Origin: Firmicutes bacterium UBA6226
GTDB lineage: Bacteria; Bacillota_A; Clostridia; Peptostreptococcales; Acidaminobacteraceae
Assembly: GCA_002441045.1 (NCBI GenBank)
Contig: DJWQ01000256.1
Coordinates: 1 to 14,923 of the forward strand
Reading direction: 5' to 3'
Length of the DNA: 14,923 nucleotides
The notes under the pieces were generated by a model. It had not been told where the DNA came from. It worked only from the letters and a program-made list of their open reading frames with translations, and made no database searches. Each line of letters opens with the position of its first letter. The first letter of the stretch is position 1. The translations under genes and the position numbers were made by a program. Positions 7,581 to 14,923 of this stretch are shown here, one piece after another.

Positions 7581-8831
7581 CTATTCACCAAGTTTATGAA
7601 CGAATAAACCACTTCTTAATTTTGGTTCAAACCAAGTTGATTTTGGCGGCATTACTTCACCAGCATTTGCAATATCAATTAAGTCATCCATAGTTGTTGG
7701 ATACATTGAGAACGCTACTGCAAAACCTTCATTCACTCTTCTTTCTAACTCACCTAACCCTCTGATACCACCAACAAAGTCGATTCTATCATCAGTTCTT
7801 GGGTTTTCGATACCTAAGATCGGTTGTAACAAGTTCTTTTGTAGAATAGATACATCTAATCTATCGATTGGATCATTTGCATCATAAGTACCTGATTTTG
7901 CTGTTAATTTATACCAAGCACCATCAAGATACATACCGAATGTTGCTCTGCTCATCGGTTTAAAAGGACCTTCTTGAGTAGCTAACTCGTATTCAAATTT
8001 TTCACTTATCGCTTTTAAGAAAGCATCTTTATCATTACCATTAAGATCTTTAACAATTCTATTGTAATCCATGATAAATAAATCTTCATCTGGGAAAATT
8101 ACAGCCATAAAGTAGTTAAATTCTTCTGAACCATCATAATTAGGGAACTCTTCTCTACGTTTTAAGCCTACTTTTACAGAAGAAGCTGATCTATGATGGC
8201 CATCAGCGATATATAAATAATCGATGCCATTAAATATTTCGTGAATTCTACTTACCAATGCTTGATCATCTAATTTCCAGAAAATATGTGTAATTGCATC
8301 TTCTGAAGTGAAGTTATAAATCGGCATATGGAATTTAATCCAATCATTAACGATTTGATTGATCTCATCATTTTTTCTATACGTTAAAAATACTGGTTCA
8401 GTGTTTGCATCACAGTAATCAAAGTTGTTAATTCTATCCACTTCTTTAGCTGGACGTGTAAACTCATGTTTCTTGATGATATCGTTCATATAATCATCAA
8501 TTGAAGTACAAGCTACGATACCTGTTTGAACTCTACCATTCATTAATTGACGATAAATGTAGTAAATCGGTTCAGGATCTTGTGTCATGATGCCATCAGC
8601 TACAAATTTGTCTAGATTTTTACGTGCTGTTTCGTAAACTAATTTGTCATAATCACCTACAGAATCAGGAAGATCAATTTCAGAACGAACGATGTGTAAA
8701 TAAGAATTTGGATTTCCTTCAGCCATTTGTTTTGCTTCTTTACGATTCATAACATCATAAGGTAAGCATGCTACTTGTTCAGCTAACTCTTGTTTTGGTA
8801 CAATTCCTTTAAAAGGTCTAACAACTGCCAC
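7581..8831 (-). CDS. DUF1015 family protein in serine operon, function unproven
   Basis: This 416-residue cytoplasmic protein matches the DUF1015 (COG4198) family at full length. It begins with VRPFKGIVP and has LPYDVMNRKEA (23-33), NPNSYLHIVR (40-49), KKHEFTRPAKEVDR (120-133), YIADGHHRSASS (207-218) and a C-terminal MPPKSTWFEPKLRSGLF block (394-410). The DGHHR motif resembles the nucleotide-handling G-x-x-R motif of the ParB/sulfiredoxin/serine-kinase fold. The gene is third in a serC-serA-DUF1015 operon, 31 nt after serA, an arrangement also seen in other Clostridia. Position and motif together suggest a job at the phosphoserine/serine step, but this is inference. Initiation is at GTG 8831, preceded by GGAGG with good spacing; no nearby ATG has a better site. 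Confidence 0.85.
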   Translation of the reverse strand: MAVVRPFKGIVPKQELAEQVACLPYDVMNRKEAKQMAEGNPNSYLHIVRSEIDLPDSVGDYDKLVYETARKNLDKFVADGIMTQDPEPIYYIYRQLMNGRVQTGIVACTSIDDYMNDIIKKHEFTRPAKEVDRINNFDYCDANTEPVFLTYRKNDEINQIVNDWIKFHMPIYNFTSEDAITHIFWKLDDQALVSRIHEIFNGIDYLYIADGHHRSASSVKVGLKRREEFPNYDGSEEFNYFMAVIFPDEDLFIMDYNRIVKDLNGNDKDAFLKAISEKFEYELATQEGPFKPMSRATFGMYLDGAWYKLTAKSGTYDANDPIDRLDVSILQKNLLQPILGIENPRTDDRIDFVGGIRGLGELERRVNEGFAVAFSMYPTTMDDLIDIANAGEVMPPKSTWFEPKLRSGLFVHKLGE

Positions 8832-8862
8832 AATATACCTCCAAAATTTAAATTATCTCAAA

Positions 8863-9777
8863 CTATAAGTTAAAATGTGCTTTAATTACAGAAATCGTTT
8901 CATCACCAATTCTTTCTTGCGCTTCACCTGTTGATGCACCAATATGAGGTGTACAAGAAACTTTAGGATGGTTGATTAACTCTAGGTTTTTAGTCGGCTC
9001 CTCTTCAAAAACATCGATACCAGCACCAGCTACTTTACCTGAATTCAAAGCTTCAAGTAAGTCTTTTTCACATACAACTCCGCCACGCGCAGTATTAATA
9101 ATGTAAACGCCATCTTTCATCATATCAAATTGTTCTTTTTTGAGTGTTGCCCCCACATTTTTATCAAATGGAATGTGTAGCGAGATAAAATCAGAATCTT
9201 TCAAAAGCTCTTCCATTGGCTTGTATTCAAACTCAGGATACTCCGCCAATTTGCCACGTCTATTTGTGTAAATAACATTCATTCCAAGCGCTCTAGCTCT
9301 TACTGCAACTTCGTGAGAGATTCTGCCCATACCGATTAAACCAAGTGTTTTACCAGAGAGTTCTATTCCTGAATATTTGTTTTTATTCCATTCGCCATTT
9401 CTCATCGTCACGTTAGCGATATGAATGAATCTTGCTAATGTAAACATATGACCGATTGCAAGCTCCGCAACTGCGGCACTTGATGAGTTTGGTGTGTTTT
9501 TAACTGTAAAGCCTTGCTCTGTTGCGTAAACATGATCAATATTATCGATACCCACACCCGCTCTAATCATCAATTTAAGACGGCTGCCTTTTAGTTGGTC
9601 AATTAAATCTTTTCTTATTTTTGTAGCGGAACGAATGACGATAACATCAGTATCTTTTAAAACCTCAACGAGTGCTTCACCATCATAGTGATTTGTATCT
9701 ACGACATGACCCAACGCAACAAGAGCGTCAACTGCACTTTTATCCATGCCATCATTTGCTAGAATTTTTAAAACCAT
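8863..9777 (-). CDS. serA: D-3-phosphoglycerate dehydrogenase (short form without ACT domain)
   Basis: It oxidises 3-phosphoglycerate to 3-phosphohydroxypyruvate with NAD, the first step of serine synthesis. From ATG 9777 the protein has 304 residues: a split substrate domain around a Rossmann domain. Visible are IRAGVGIDNID (71-81), the nucleotide loop GLIGMGRI (146-153), TARGGVV (229-235) with catalytic Arg231, DVFEEEP (255-261) with the active-site Glu, and TPHIGAST (276-283) with His278. It ends there, so it lacks the C-terminal ACT serine-binding domain of the E. coli enzyme and is probably not serine-inhibited through that route. The frame is open to 9807, but the AAGGAGAGGGG stretch upstream of 9777 fixes the start. 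Other D-2-hydroxyacid dehydrogenases look similar; the neighbouring aminotransferase makes SerA the best call. Confidence 0.9.
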   Translation of the reverse strand: MVLKILANDGMDKSAVDALVALGHVVDTNHYDGEALVEVLKDTDVIVIRSATKIRKDLIDQLKGSRLKLMIRAGVGIDNIDHVYATEQGFTVKNTPNSSSAAVAELAIGHMFTLARFIHIANVTMRNGEWNKNKYSGIELSGKTLGLIGMGRISHEVAVRARALGMNVIYTNRRGKLAEYPEFEYKPMEELLKDSDFISLHIPFDKNVGATLKKEQFDMMKDGVYIINTARGGVVCEKDLLEALNSGKVAGAGIDVFEEEPTKNLELINHPKVSCTPHIGASTGEAQERIGDETISVIKAHFNL

Positions 9778-9800
9778 GAGACCCCTCTCCTTCATAAGAC

Positions 9801-9824
9801 AGGGCAATTGTTGTCAATTGCCCT
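9801..9824. repeat. Perfect inverted repeat between serC and serA
   Basis: AGGGCAATTG (9801-9810) and CAATTGCCCT (9815-9824) are exact 10-bp arms around a 4-nt loop, 11 nt after the serC stop and 24 nt before the serA start. No T tract follows on either strand, so it is not a standard terminator. In mRNA it would be a stable intercistronic hairpin that could protect the serC 3' end or tune serA expression. Confidence 0.8.
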
Positions 9825-9834
9825 AGAATGATAA

Positions 9835-10905
9835 TTATAAGCCAAGAATTTCTTCAATAACAGATAATAAAGTCTTAAGTTCTTCAACTTGTGTATCAGC
9901 CATATGTGCAATTCTGAACGTTACATCTTTAAGTTTACCGTAACCATTAGAAATCATATAACCGCGTTTAGCAAGTTCTTTGTTTAGATCAGATACACTG
10001 ATGCCTTTAGTGTTTCTTATTGTTGTAAGTGTATTTGAAGCATATTTTTCTTCAGCTAACATTTCAAAGTGTTTGTTTGCCCATTCTCTAGTAATTTTAG
10101 CCATTTCAAGATGTCTAGCAAATCTGTTCTCTTGACCTTCTGCCAAAATATTATCTAATTGATAATCTAAGGCAAACATATGAGATAAAGATGGCGTAGA
10201 AGGATATTGGTAATCCTTATCTTGGATATATTGATAAATTTCAAGTAAATCGAAGTATAAACCTCTGTGTTCAACTTGTTCTGCAGCTGCTTTTGCTTTC
10301 TCAGAAAAAGAACAAATTGCCATACCTGCTGGTAAGCCTAAACATTTTTGAGTTGATGTAATACAAATATCAACACCAAGTTTATCTACTTCAATTTTTG
10401 TACCACCAAGTGAAGAAACTGTATCTAAACAGAAAATCACTTCAGGGTATTTTTTTACTACTTCTGCGATTTCATCAACTGGATTCATAATACCTGTTGA
10501 AGTTTCGTTATGTGTAATGGTGATTAAATCGTATTTTCCAGTTGCTAGTGCTTCTTCTACCATTTCAGGAGTTGTTGGTTGACCAAGCTCCGACTTGAAG
10601 ATATCTGCAGGAACATTATTTGAGGTAGCCATTTTGTACCATCTATCCCCAAACGCACCAACAGAAAAAATTGCAGCTCTCTTACGTGTACAAGATCTAA
10701 CTGCGCCTTCCATCAATCCACTACCTGAAGATGTTGAAAGTAGGATTTCGTTTTCAGTGTACATTAACTTTTTAAGCTTATCAGAAATACCTCTTTGTAA
10801 AGCAGATGCTTCCTTTGTTCTATGACCGATTTGTGGTGTTGCCATTTTCAAAAGAACATCTTCTCTAACGTCTACAGGACCTGGAATAAACAATTTCTTA
10901 TGCAT
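9835..10905 (-). CDS. serC: Class V aminotransferase, probable phosphoserine aminotransferase
   Basis: This 356-residue PLP enzyme belongs to the alanine-glyoxylate/serine-glyoxylate/phosphoserine aminotransferase group. It starts KKLFIPGPVDV, with IGHRTKE (26-32), STSSGSGLMEGAVR (57-70) for the PLP phosphate, CLDTVSSLGG (159-168) with Asp161 against the pyridine ring, and TSTQKCLGLPAG (183-194) with Schiff-base Lys187. Being the first gene of an operon with serA, it most probably converts 3-phosphohydroxypyruvate and glutamate to O-phosphoserine. Its sequence is closer to the alanine-glyoxylate branch than to E. coli SerC, as in other Clostridia and archaea, so alanine- or serine-glyoxylate transamination remains possible. 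GAGGTGATTTGA precedes the ATG, and a good promoter lies 37 bp upstream. Confidence 0.85.
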   Translation of the reverse strand: MHKKLFIPGPVDVREDVLLKMATPQIGHRTKEASALQRGISDKLKKLMYTENEILLSTSSGSGLMEGAVRSCTRKRAAIFSVGAFGDRWYKMATSNNVPADIFKSELGQPTTPEMVEEALATGKYDLITITHNETSTGIMNPVDEIAEVVKKYPEVIFCLDTVSSLGGTKIEVDKLGVDICITSTQKCLGLPAGMAICSFSEKAKAAAEQVEHRGLYFDLLEIYQYIQDKDYQYPSTPSLSHMFALDYQLDNILAEGQENRFARHLEMAKITREWANKHFEMLAEEKYASNTLTTIRNTKGISVSDLNKELAKRGYMISNGYGKLKDVTFRIAHMADTQVEELKTLLSVIEEILGL

Positions 10906-10941
10906 TCAAATCACCTCAAAATTATTATTTAAATCAAGTTT

Positions 10942-10970
10942 ATCATATCATTTAATAGGGTGAATAACAA
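10942..10970 (-). promoter_or_regulatory. Promoter of the serC-serA-DUF1015 operon
   Basis: TTGTTA (10965-10970) and TATGAT (10942-10947) on the minus strand are 17 bp apart. Transcription would begin near 10935, leaving a leader of about 30 nt, too short for a T-box or riboswitch. The -35 hexamer overlaps one copy of a repeated 12-mer (see 10965-11062). Confidence 0.7.
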
Positions 10971-11062
10971 TATTTGTCCCACTAAGTTTTCTCCAAAATC
11001 TTTTAAATTTATTTCATATATTCAATTTTTTTTGCAATTTGTCATCATTTTAACAATATTTG
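10965..11062. repeat. Two copies of a 12-mer upstream of serC
   Basis: TAACAATATTTG occurs exactly at 10965-10976 and 11051-11062, 86 bp apart. The first copy covers the serC -35 element. The core is a near-palindrome (ACAAATATTGT). The pair could be binding sites for a regulator of the serine operon, although the surrounding sequence is very AT-rich and chance is possible. The rest of the 318-nt gap (10906-11223) holds the serC promoter and the degV terminator; I see no gene in it. Confidence 0.45.
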
Positions 11063-11164
11063 GTATAAAAATTTTTTTGATACTTCAAATTTATTGCCTT
11101 ACTCTATTCATAAAATGAAAAAAATTTGGACAAAGAGTACTCAAATTCAAACATTAGCATAATC

Positions 11165-11204
11165 GAAAAAAAGATCGATTGAATTAATATTATCCAATCG
11201 ATCT
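11165..11204 (-). terminator. Intrinsic terminator of degV
   Basis: AGATCGATTG (11172-11181) pairs with CAATCGATCT (11195-11204). On the minus strand the stem is followed by seven T residues (11172 down to 11166). It lies 20 nt past the degV stop and separates degV from the serC promoter. Confidence 0.85.
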
Positions 11205-11223
11205 CGAATCTTCATATCTTTAA

Positions 11224-12063
11224 TTAAAAAGCAACAATAATCCCTTTTTTATCTGCATACATAGAAGATAAACCAGCACATTTTACATTGACAACTTCTT
11301 CTACACAATCCATCTTAGAAATTTCTTCTTCAATTTGATCTGCGCGTTCCGGGTTACCAACATGCGTAATTGCAACAATTTTTTTCCCGTTCTTAATAAG
11401 TTCCTGTTGCATAATTTCAACCAATCGTGAATAGGCTTTATTAGTGTTTCTAACCTTTTCAATCAATTTTATTTCGCCATGTCCATCGCTTCCCATAATC
11501 GGTAAAATATTCAATGTAGAAGCAATTAAGCCTTTCCATTTGGATATTCTTCCATTCTTAATAAGATTGTCAAGACTTTCAGATATAAAAATAACGCGCA
11601 TATCACTAATAAAATCTGTCATTTGCTCTATTAGTTTCTCAGTAGAATAACCCAAGTTTTTAAACTCATAGATTTTTCTAGCAATTAGTGTTTCGCCAGC
11701 TGCTGCACCAAGAGAGTCAAAAATATGAATCAATTTTTTTGCAGGATTCTCAGAATCATATATGTTTTTAGCTAACATAGCACTATTATATGTTCCACTT
11801 AATTTAGAAGATATGGTTACGATAAAAATTTCGTCTTCGTTGCCATCAAAATGTGCTAAAAAATCATTGGGTGACGGACACGCTGACTTAGGTGTATTCT
11901 CTGATTTTTTCATATCTGAAATAAATTGATCCACATCTAGCGATGCATCATCAATATACTCGTTTCCATCAATCATTAATTTAAAAGGCACTATCGTAAC
12001 TGGATATTTTTCTTGGAATGCTTGATCCACATCCGTACTGCTATCTCCTATCACTTTAAACAT
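11224..12063 (-). CDS. DegV family fatty-acid-binding protein
   Basis: This 279-residue cytoplasmic protein has the DegV fold. DegV/FakB proteins bind a fatty acid and, in known cases, present it to the kinase FakA to make acyl phosphate for lipid synthesis. Visible landmarks are GDSSTD (6-11), KSACPSPNDF (59-68), SSKLSGTYNSA (85-95) in the acyl-headgroup region, DSLGAAAG (116-123) and NGRISKWKG (170-178). Length is standard. The frame also allows a TTG three bases upstream, but AGGAG (12072-12076) is 8 nt from ATG 12063, which I prefer. The gene is monocistronic with its own promoter and terminator, and no fakA-like kinase is in view, so a FakB role is by family only. Confidence 0.92.
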   Translation of the reverse strand: MFKVIGDSSTDVDQAFQEKYPVTIVPFKLMIDGNEYIDDASLDVDQFISDMKKSENTPKSACPSPNDFLAHFDGNEDEIFIVTISSKLSGTYNSAMLAKNIYDSENPAKKLIHIFDSLGAAAGETLIARKIYEFKNLGYSTEKLIEQMTDFISDMRVIFISESLDNLIKNGRISKWKGLIASTLNILPIMGSDGHGEIKLIEKVRNTNKAYSRLVEIMQQELIKNGKKIVAITHVGNPERADQIEEEISKMDCVEEVVNVKCAGLSSMYADKKGIIVAF

Positions 12064-12092
12064 CAAATCATCTCCTAAGGGTTAATATCTAC

Positions 12093-12121
12093 ATTATACT
12101 GTATAGACAACTGTTTTACAA
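12093..12121 (-). promoter_or_regulatory. Promoter of degV
   Basis: TTGTAA (12116-12121) and TATAAT (12093-12098) on the minus strand are 17 bp apart. Transcription would start about 20 nt before the degV ribosome binding site. The -35 abuts the end of the preceding operon's terminator. Confidence 0.75.
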
Positions 12122-12159
12122 ATAAAAGTAACACCAGAAAGGTCTCCCCTTCTGGTGTT
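12121..12159 (-). terminator. Probable terminator of the ftcD-hutI-fchA operon
   Basis: AACACCAGAA (12130-12139) pairs with TTCTGGTGTT (12150-12159) around a 10-nt loop. The minus strand continues ACTTTTATTT, an imperfect T tract. It lies about 50 nt past the fchA stop. Confidence 0.7.
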
Positions 12160-12212
12160 CTTATATATTTCCTTATTTAGATAAAACCAAACAGATTTGT
12201 ACAATTCTTAAC

Positions 12213-12830
12213 TTATAAAGTTGATAAGCTAAGAACGCGTTTTTCTTCAGACATCGCTTTTTCTTCTAAAGCTTTTACTTTAGATGCCATGTCGGATACA
12301 TAAGCATCATCTTTAATACTGCCTAAGTTAATTTTTACATTGTATAATGCTGAAAGGATTGCAGTTCTTGCCATCATAGCTGCAACAAGTGCATCAGTTT
12401 GCGCATTTTGGTTGCCATTCTCTACTAAAAAAGCAAAATCATTAAAAAGTTCCGACGTTTTTTCTGCGACTTCAAATGGAACAGACGCAGCATATTTCAT
12501 ACCCTCTTGAATCATTTGGGTTCTGTGTGCCTTCTCTTCATCGGTTTCTTTAGGTAATTTAAAAGCTTTCATAACGCTATCAAATGAAGTTGCATCTTTG
12601 TCAATCATATCTACAAAATACACTTTATGATTGCTCATTCTAATTGCAACAGCTTGCATTTCATCATTTACAGCTTCATAATTTTTTTTGCCAACTGTTA
12701 GATTTGCAACCATCGCACCAAGTGCAACTGAAAGTGCAGATGAAAGTGCAGCAACACTACCACCACCAGGTACAGGTTCGTTAGACTCTAATTGATTAAG
12801 AAACGCTTGTAATCCAAGTTCTTTTAACAT
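12213..12830 (-). CDS. fchA: Formimidoyltetrahydrofolate cyclodeaminase
   Basis: This 205-residue, all-helical cytoplasmic enzyme converts 5-formimino-THF to 5,10-methenyl-THF and ammonia. It matches the FTCD C-terminal (cyclodeaminase) family along its length: PVPGGGSVAALSSAL (19-33), the folate-binding glycine loop; DKDATSFDSVMKAFKLPK (77-94); and the NAQTDALVAAMMARTAILSAL helix with NVKINLGSIKD (164-174). In animals this domain is fused to the formiminotransferase; here it is a separate gene, last in the operon, 19 nt after hutI. AGGAGG with a 4-nt spacer precedes the ATG. Together with FtcD it recovers the histidine ring carbon as a one-carbon folate. Confidence 0.93.
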   Translation of the reverse strand: MLKELGLQAFLNQLESNEPVPGGGSVAALSSALSVALGAMVANLTVGKKNYEAVNDEMQAVAIRMSNHKVYFVDMIDKDATSFDSVMKAFKLPKETDEEKAHRTQMIQEGMKYAASVPFEVAEKTSELFNDFAFLVENGNQNAQTDALVAAMMARTAILSALYNVKINLGSIKDDAYVSDMASKVKALEEKAMSEEKRVLSLSTL

Positions 12831-12849
12831 TATTCCTCCTAAGAAGTGC

Positions 12850-14121
12850 TTAAAGTGGGTTATTGTTTTCTTTATCTAATATTAAAACGCCATTTTTTAC
12901 AACTTTTTCAACGGTGCTAACACCAATATGATACGGTAAAAATTTATATGATGGAAACTCATGTACAACTAAATCAGCCTTTTTCCCAATATCTATACTG
13001 CCCACTTGATCTGCACGGTCAAGTGCAGCAGCACCATTTATGGTTAGTGCCGTAATGGTTTCCTCAATCGTCATTCCCATTTGATTTGTAGCAAGCGCAA
13101 TTAAAAGAGGAATTGATTCAGTAAAACAGCTACCAGGATTAAAATCTGTTGCAAGTGCAACCACTAAGCCCTGATCGATCATATGACGAACACGAGCATA
13201 AGGCTCCTTCAGCGAAAATGCAGTACATGGCAATACTGTTGCGACGACACCAGCTTCTTTCATAGCGTTTATGCCTTCATCAGATGCTTGAAGCAAATGA
13301 TCTGCAGATATTGCACCTAACTCAGCAGCAAGTTCTGCTCCGCCAAGTCTTACAATCTCATCCGCATGTACTTTTAATTTAAAGCCTTTCTTTTGTGCAG
13401 CTAGTAAAAATTTTCTGGATTGCTCTACAGAAAATACATTTTCCTCACAGAAAATATCTGCAAACTCAGCTAGTCCTCTTTGATCTACGATCGGCAGAAC
13501 ATCATCAATCATAAAATCGATAAATTTATCTGGCTCTTGCTTATATTCAGCAGGCCGTGCATGAGGTCCTAGAAAAGTTGTGATAATATCGAGAGAATGA
13601 ATTTTGTTAAGCTCTTTCATAACTTCTAATTGTTTGATTTCAGTATCTAAATCAAGACCGTATCCGCTTTTGCCTTCAACAGTTGTAACACCAAAACCAG
13701 CCATTGAATTTAATCGACGAATGCCTAATGAAATCAACTCTTCTTTAGTCGTTTCTTTTGTGCCTTTAACCGAATTGATAATACCGCCACCTCGATTCAT
13801 GATTTCCATATATGAAACACCATTCAGACGCCAGTTATATTCATCAGCTCGATAGCCACCGAAGATAAAATGTGTGTGCGAATCAACAAATCCAGGTAAA
13901 ACACATTTGTCAGCCCCATCAATCAATGCGAACTCTTTTTCTCTGTAGTAATCAAGGTCTAAAACATCATCAGTAATTTTGGTAATTATGCCGTCTTCGA
14001 CGACGATAGACGCATTCTTAATTACCTTTAAATCTTGCATTTGATCTCCTGCTTTTCCTTTAAATCCGCTACATGTAACGACTTCAGATGCGTTATAGAT
14101 CACTATGCTTCCTTTTTTCAT
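12850..14121 (-). CDS. hutI: Imidazolonepropionase (histidine degradation)
   Basis: It hydrolyses 4-imidazolone-5-propionate to N-formimino-L-glutamate, the third step of histidine breakdown. The 423-residue protein is a metal-dependent amidohydrolase (TIM barrel). Visible are FVDSHTHFIFGG (78-89) with metal ligands His82 and His84, NWRLNGVSYMEIMNRGGGI (96-114) and GKSGYGLDLDTE (150-161) typical of HutI, TFLGPHARP (182-190), KVHADE (250-255) with His252, SADHL (272-276) with His275, and LATDFNPGSC (323-332) with Asp326. All expected ligands are present and the length is normal. The gene starts four bases after ftcD ends and its GGAG site lies in the last ftcD codons, so the two are coupled. 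hutH and hutU are not in the window and may lie beyond the right edge. Confidence 0.96.
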   Translation of the reverse strand: MKKGSIVIYNASEVVTCSGFKGKAGDQMQDLKVIKNASIVVEDGIITKITDDVLDLDYYREKEFALIDGADKCVLPGFVDSHTHFIFGGYRADEYNWRLNGVSYMEIMNRGGGIINSVKGTKETTKEELISLGIRRLNSMAGFGVTTVEGKSGYGLDLDTEIKQLEVMKELNKIHSLDIITTFLGPHARPAEYKQEPDKFIDFMIDDVLPIVDQRGLAEFADIFCEENVFSVEQSRKFLLAAQKKGFKLKVHADEIVRLGGAELAAELGAISADHLLQASDEGINAMKEAGVVATVLPCTAFSLKEPYARVRHMIDQGLVVALATDFNPGSCFTESIPLLIALATNQMGMTIEETITALTINGAAALDRADQVGSIDIGKKADLVVHEFPSYKFLPYHIGVSTVEKVVKNGVLILDKENNNPL

Positions 14122-14125
14122 GAAT

Positions 14126-14923
14126 TTACTCCATTATTCTTTTTTCTAATACTTGCTCATATGAGAAGTTTTCAATACCAAGATAGTATTCAGACGTTGC
14201 TAAAAGTGCATCCATTGGAACGAGACCAATGATTTCACTACCAACTATAGATACACCATATCTTTGAGCTTCAATTCGAATTAGCTCAAATGCTCTATAT
14301 AAAGGTGTTTTAGTAAAATCAGTCATGTTCATTGAAATTTGTACGATGCCTCTTTCTTCAAGAGCAATGCCAAGTGCTTTGCAAAATCTTAATCCACCAC
14401 TAAGATGTCTCACGTTTTTAGCGATTTTATTTGCGATTTCAATGTCATTTGTATTTAAGTTAACATTGAATGCAACCAGTGGCATTCTTGCACCAATTGC
14501 AGTGATTCCAGCTGTTGGATGAATATTATTACCAAAATCAGGCGTCCAAGCAGGATCCTTAACTTTTTCAGCCATACCTTCAAATTGACCTTTTCTTACA
14601 GTTGCAAGATTTTCTCTGTCCGATTTTGATGCTGATTTTTCATATAAGAAGCTTGGTACACCAAACTTATTATATACAGTTTCAGCCACTTCTTTAGAAA
14701 GTTTAATACATTCTTCCATAGAAGCATTTTTGATTGGGATAAATGGGATAACATCTGTTGCACCCATTCTTGGATGTTGACCTTCATGCTTCGTCATATC
14801 AATTAACTCTGTTGCGATGCCAACCGCTTCAACAACAGCATTTTTTAATGCTTCATACTCGCCTACTACAGTTACAACCAATCTGTTATGATCTTCATCG
14901 TTACTGTAATCTAATAACTTAAC
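14126..14923 (-). CDS. ftcD: Glutamate formimidoyltransferase, N-terminus cut by window edge
   Basis: It moves the formimino group from N-formiminoglutamate to tetrahydrofolate, releasing glutamate, and works with the cyclodeaminase encoded two genes downstream. The visible 265 residues run to the edge in frame, beginning VKLLDYSNDEDHNRLVVTVVGE; about 35 N-terminal residues should lie outside. Landmarks are KHEGQHPRMGATDVIPFIP (about 45-63 of the visible part) with the conserved histidine pair of the active site, KGQFEGM, and ARMPLVAFNVNLNT. A TTG at 14881 can look like a start, but it encodes Leu within the conserved HNRLVVTV stretch. The protein ends after about 300 residues in total, so there is no fused cyclodeaminase domain. 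First visible gene of the ftcD-hutI-fchA operon. Confidence 0.95.
   Translation of the reverse strand, partial: VKLLDYSNDEDHNRLVVTVVGEYEALKNAVVEAVGIATELIDMTKHEGQHPRMGATDVIPFIPIKNASMEECIKLSKEVAETVYNKFGVPSFLYEKSASKSDRENLATVRKGQFEGMAEKVKDPAWTPDFGNNIHPTAGITAIGARMPLVAFNVNLNTNDIEIANKIAKNVRHLSGGLRFCKALGIALEERGIVQISMNMTDFTKTPLYRAFELIRIEAQRYGVSIVGSEIIGLVPMDALLATSEYYLGIENFSYEQVLEKRIME

Noticed and set aside
10906..10941. T-box or serine-responsive riboswitch in the serC leader
   Set aside because: The predicted leader is only about 30 nt, with no specifier stem, antiterminator or terminator.
14879..14881. TTG start for a complete 251-residue formimidoyltransferase
   Set aside because: The frame continues upstream to the window edge through conserved family sequence (DEDHNRL), so the gene is truncated by the window and this codon is an internal Leu.
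1..14923. Mobile elements, CRISPR arrays, defence islands, tRNA or rRNA genes
   Set aside because: No transposase, integrase, regularly spaced repeats, tRNA-like cloverleaf or rRNA sequence was seen. Gene content and composition are uniform housekeeping metabolism.

Overview
The window is low-GC DNA with strong AGGAGG-type ribosome binding sites, near-consensus sigma-A promoters and many intrinsic terminators. It looks like a chromosomal segment of a Firmicute, most likely an amino-acid-fermenting Clostridia-type anaerobe. Supporting signs are the long (633 aa) glutamine synthetase, a YtvI-like (AI-2E family) membrane protein, a serC-serA-DUF1015 operon, histidine-degradation genes with separate ftcD and fchA, and an LTA-synthase-family protein. 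I cannot name the genus. I see no mobile element, CRISPR array, tRNA, rRNA or phage gene.

Layout, left to right. (1) 1-1211, minus: the N-terminal two thirds of an LTA-synthase/phosphoglycerol-transferase family membrane enzyme, cut by the window edge, with its own promoter just upstream. (2) 1398-1621, minus: no protein gene, but a consensus promoter, about 210 nt of RNA that I can fold by hand into a long interrupted rod with a central bubble, and an intrinsic terminator; I read this as a 6S-like RNA. (3) 1631-4236, minus: an ltaE (low-specificity threonine aldolase) gene overlapping an unrecognised 195-aa gene, a terminator, then an RluD-family pseudouridine synthase. (4) 4336-7468, plus: a YtvI-like AI-2E family permease, a terminator overlapping the next promoter, and a long glutamine synthetase. 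(5) A large palindromic terminator at 7503-7544 separates this from the convergent serC-serA-DUF1015 operon (7581-10905, minus). (6) A 318-nt gap carries the serC promoter and the degV terminator. (7) A monocistronic degV gene (11224-12063, minus). (8) The distal part of a histidine-utilisation operon, ftcD (5'-truncated)-hutI-fchA (12213-14923, minus).

Most genes sit around glycine, serine, glutamate and folate one-carbon metabolism. SerA and SerC lead to phosphoserine, threonine aldolase gives glycine, and HutI with the two formimino-THF enzymes turns the histidine ring into glutamate and methenyl-THF. Glutamine synthetase uses glutamate and ammonia. This is ordinary core metabolism placed side by side, and I do not claim it is a single system. 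The points most worth following up are the 6S-like RNA, the DUF1015 protein with a ParB/sulfiredoxin-like GHHR motif in a serine operon that has no phosphatase in view, and several small regulatory structures. Several obvious open-frame starts are too long; I moved the starts of ltaE, the AI-2E gene, the glutamine synthetase, serA and degV to codons with proper ribosome binding sites.
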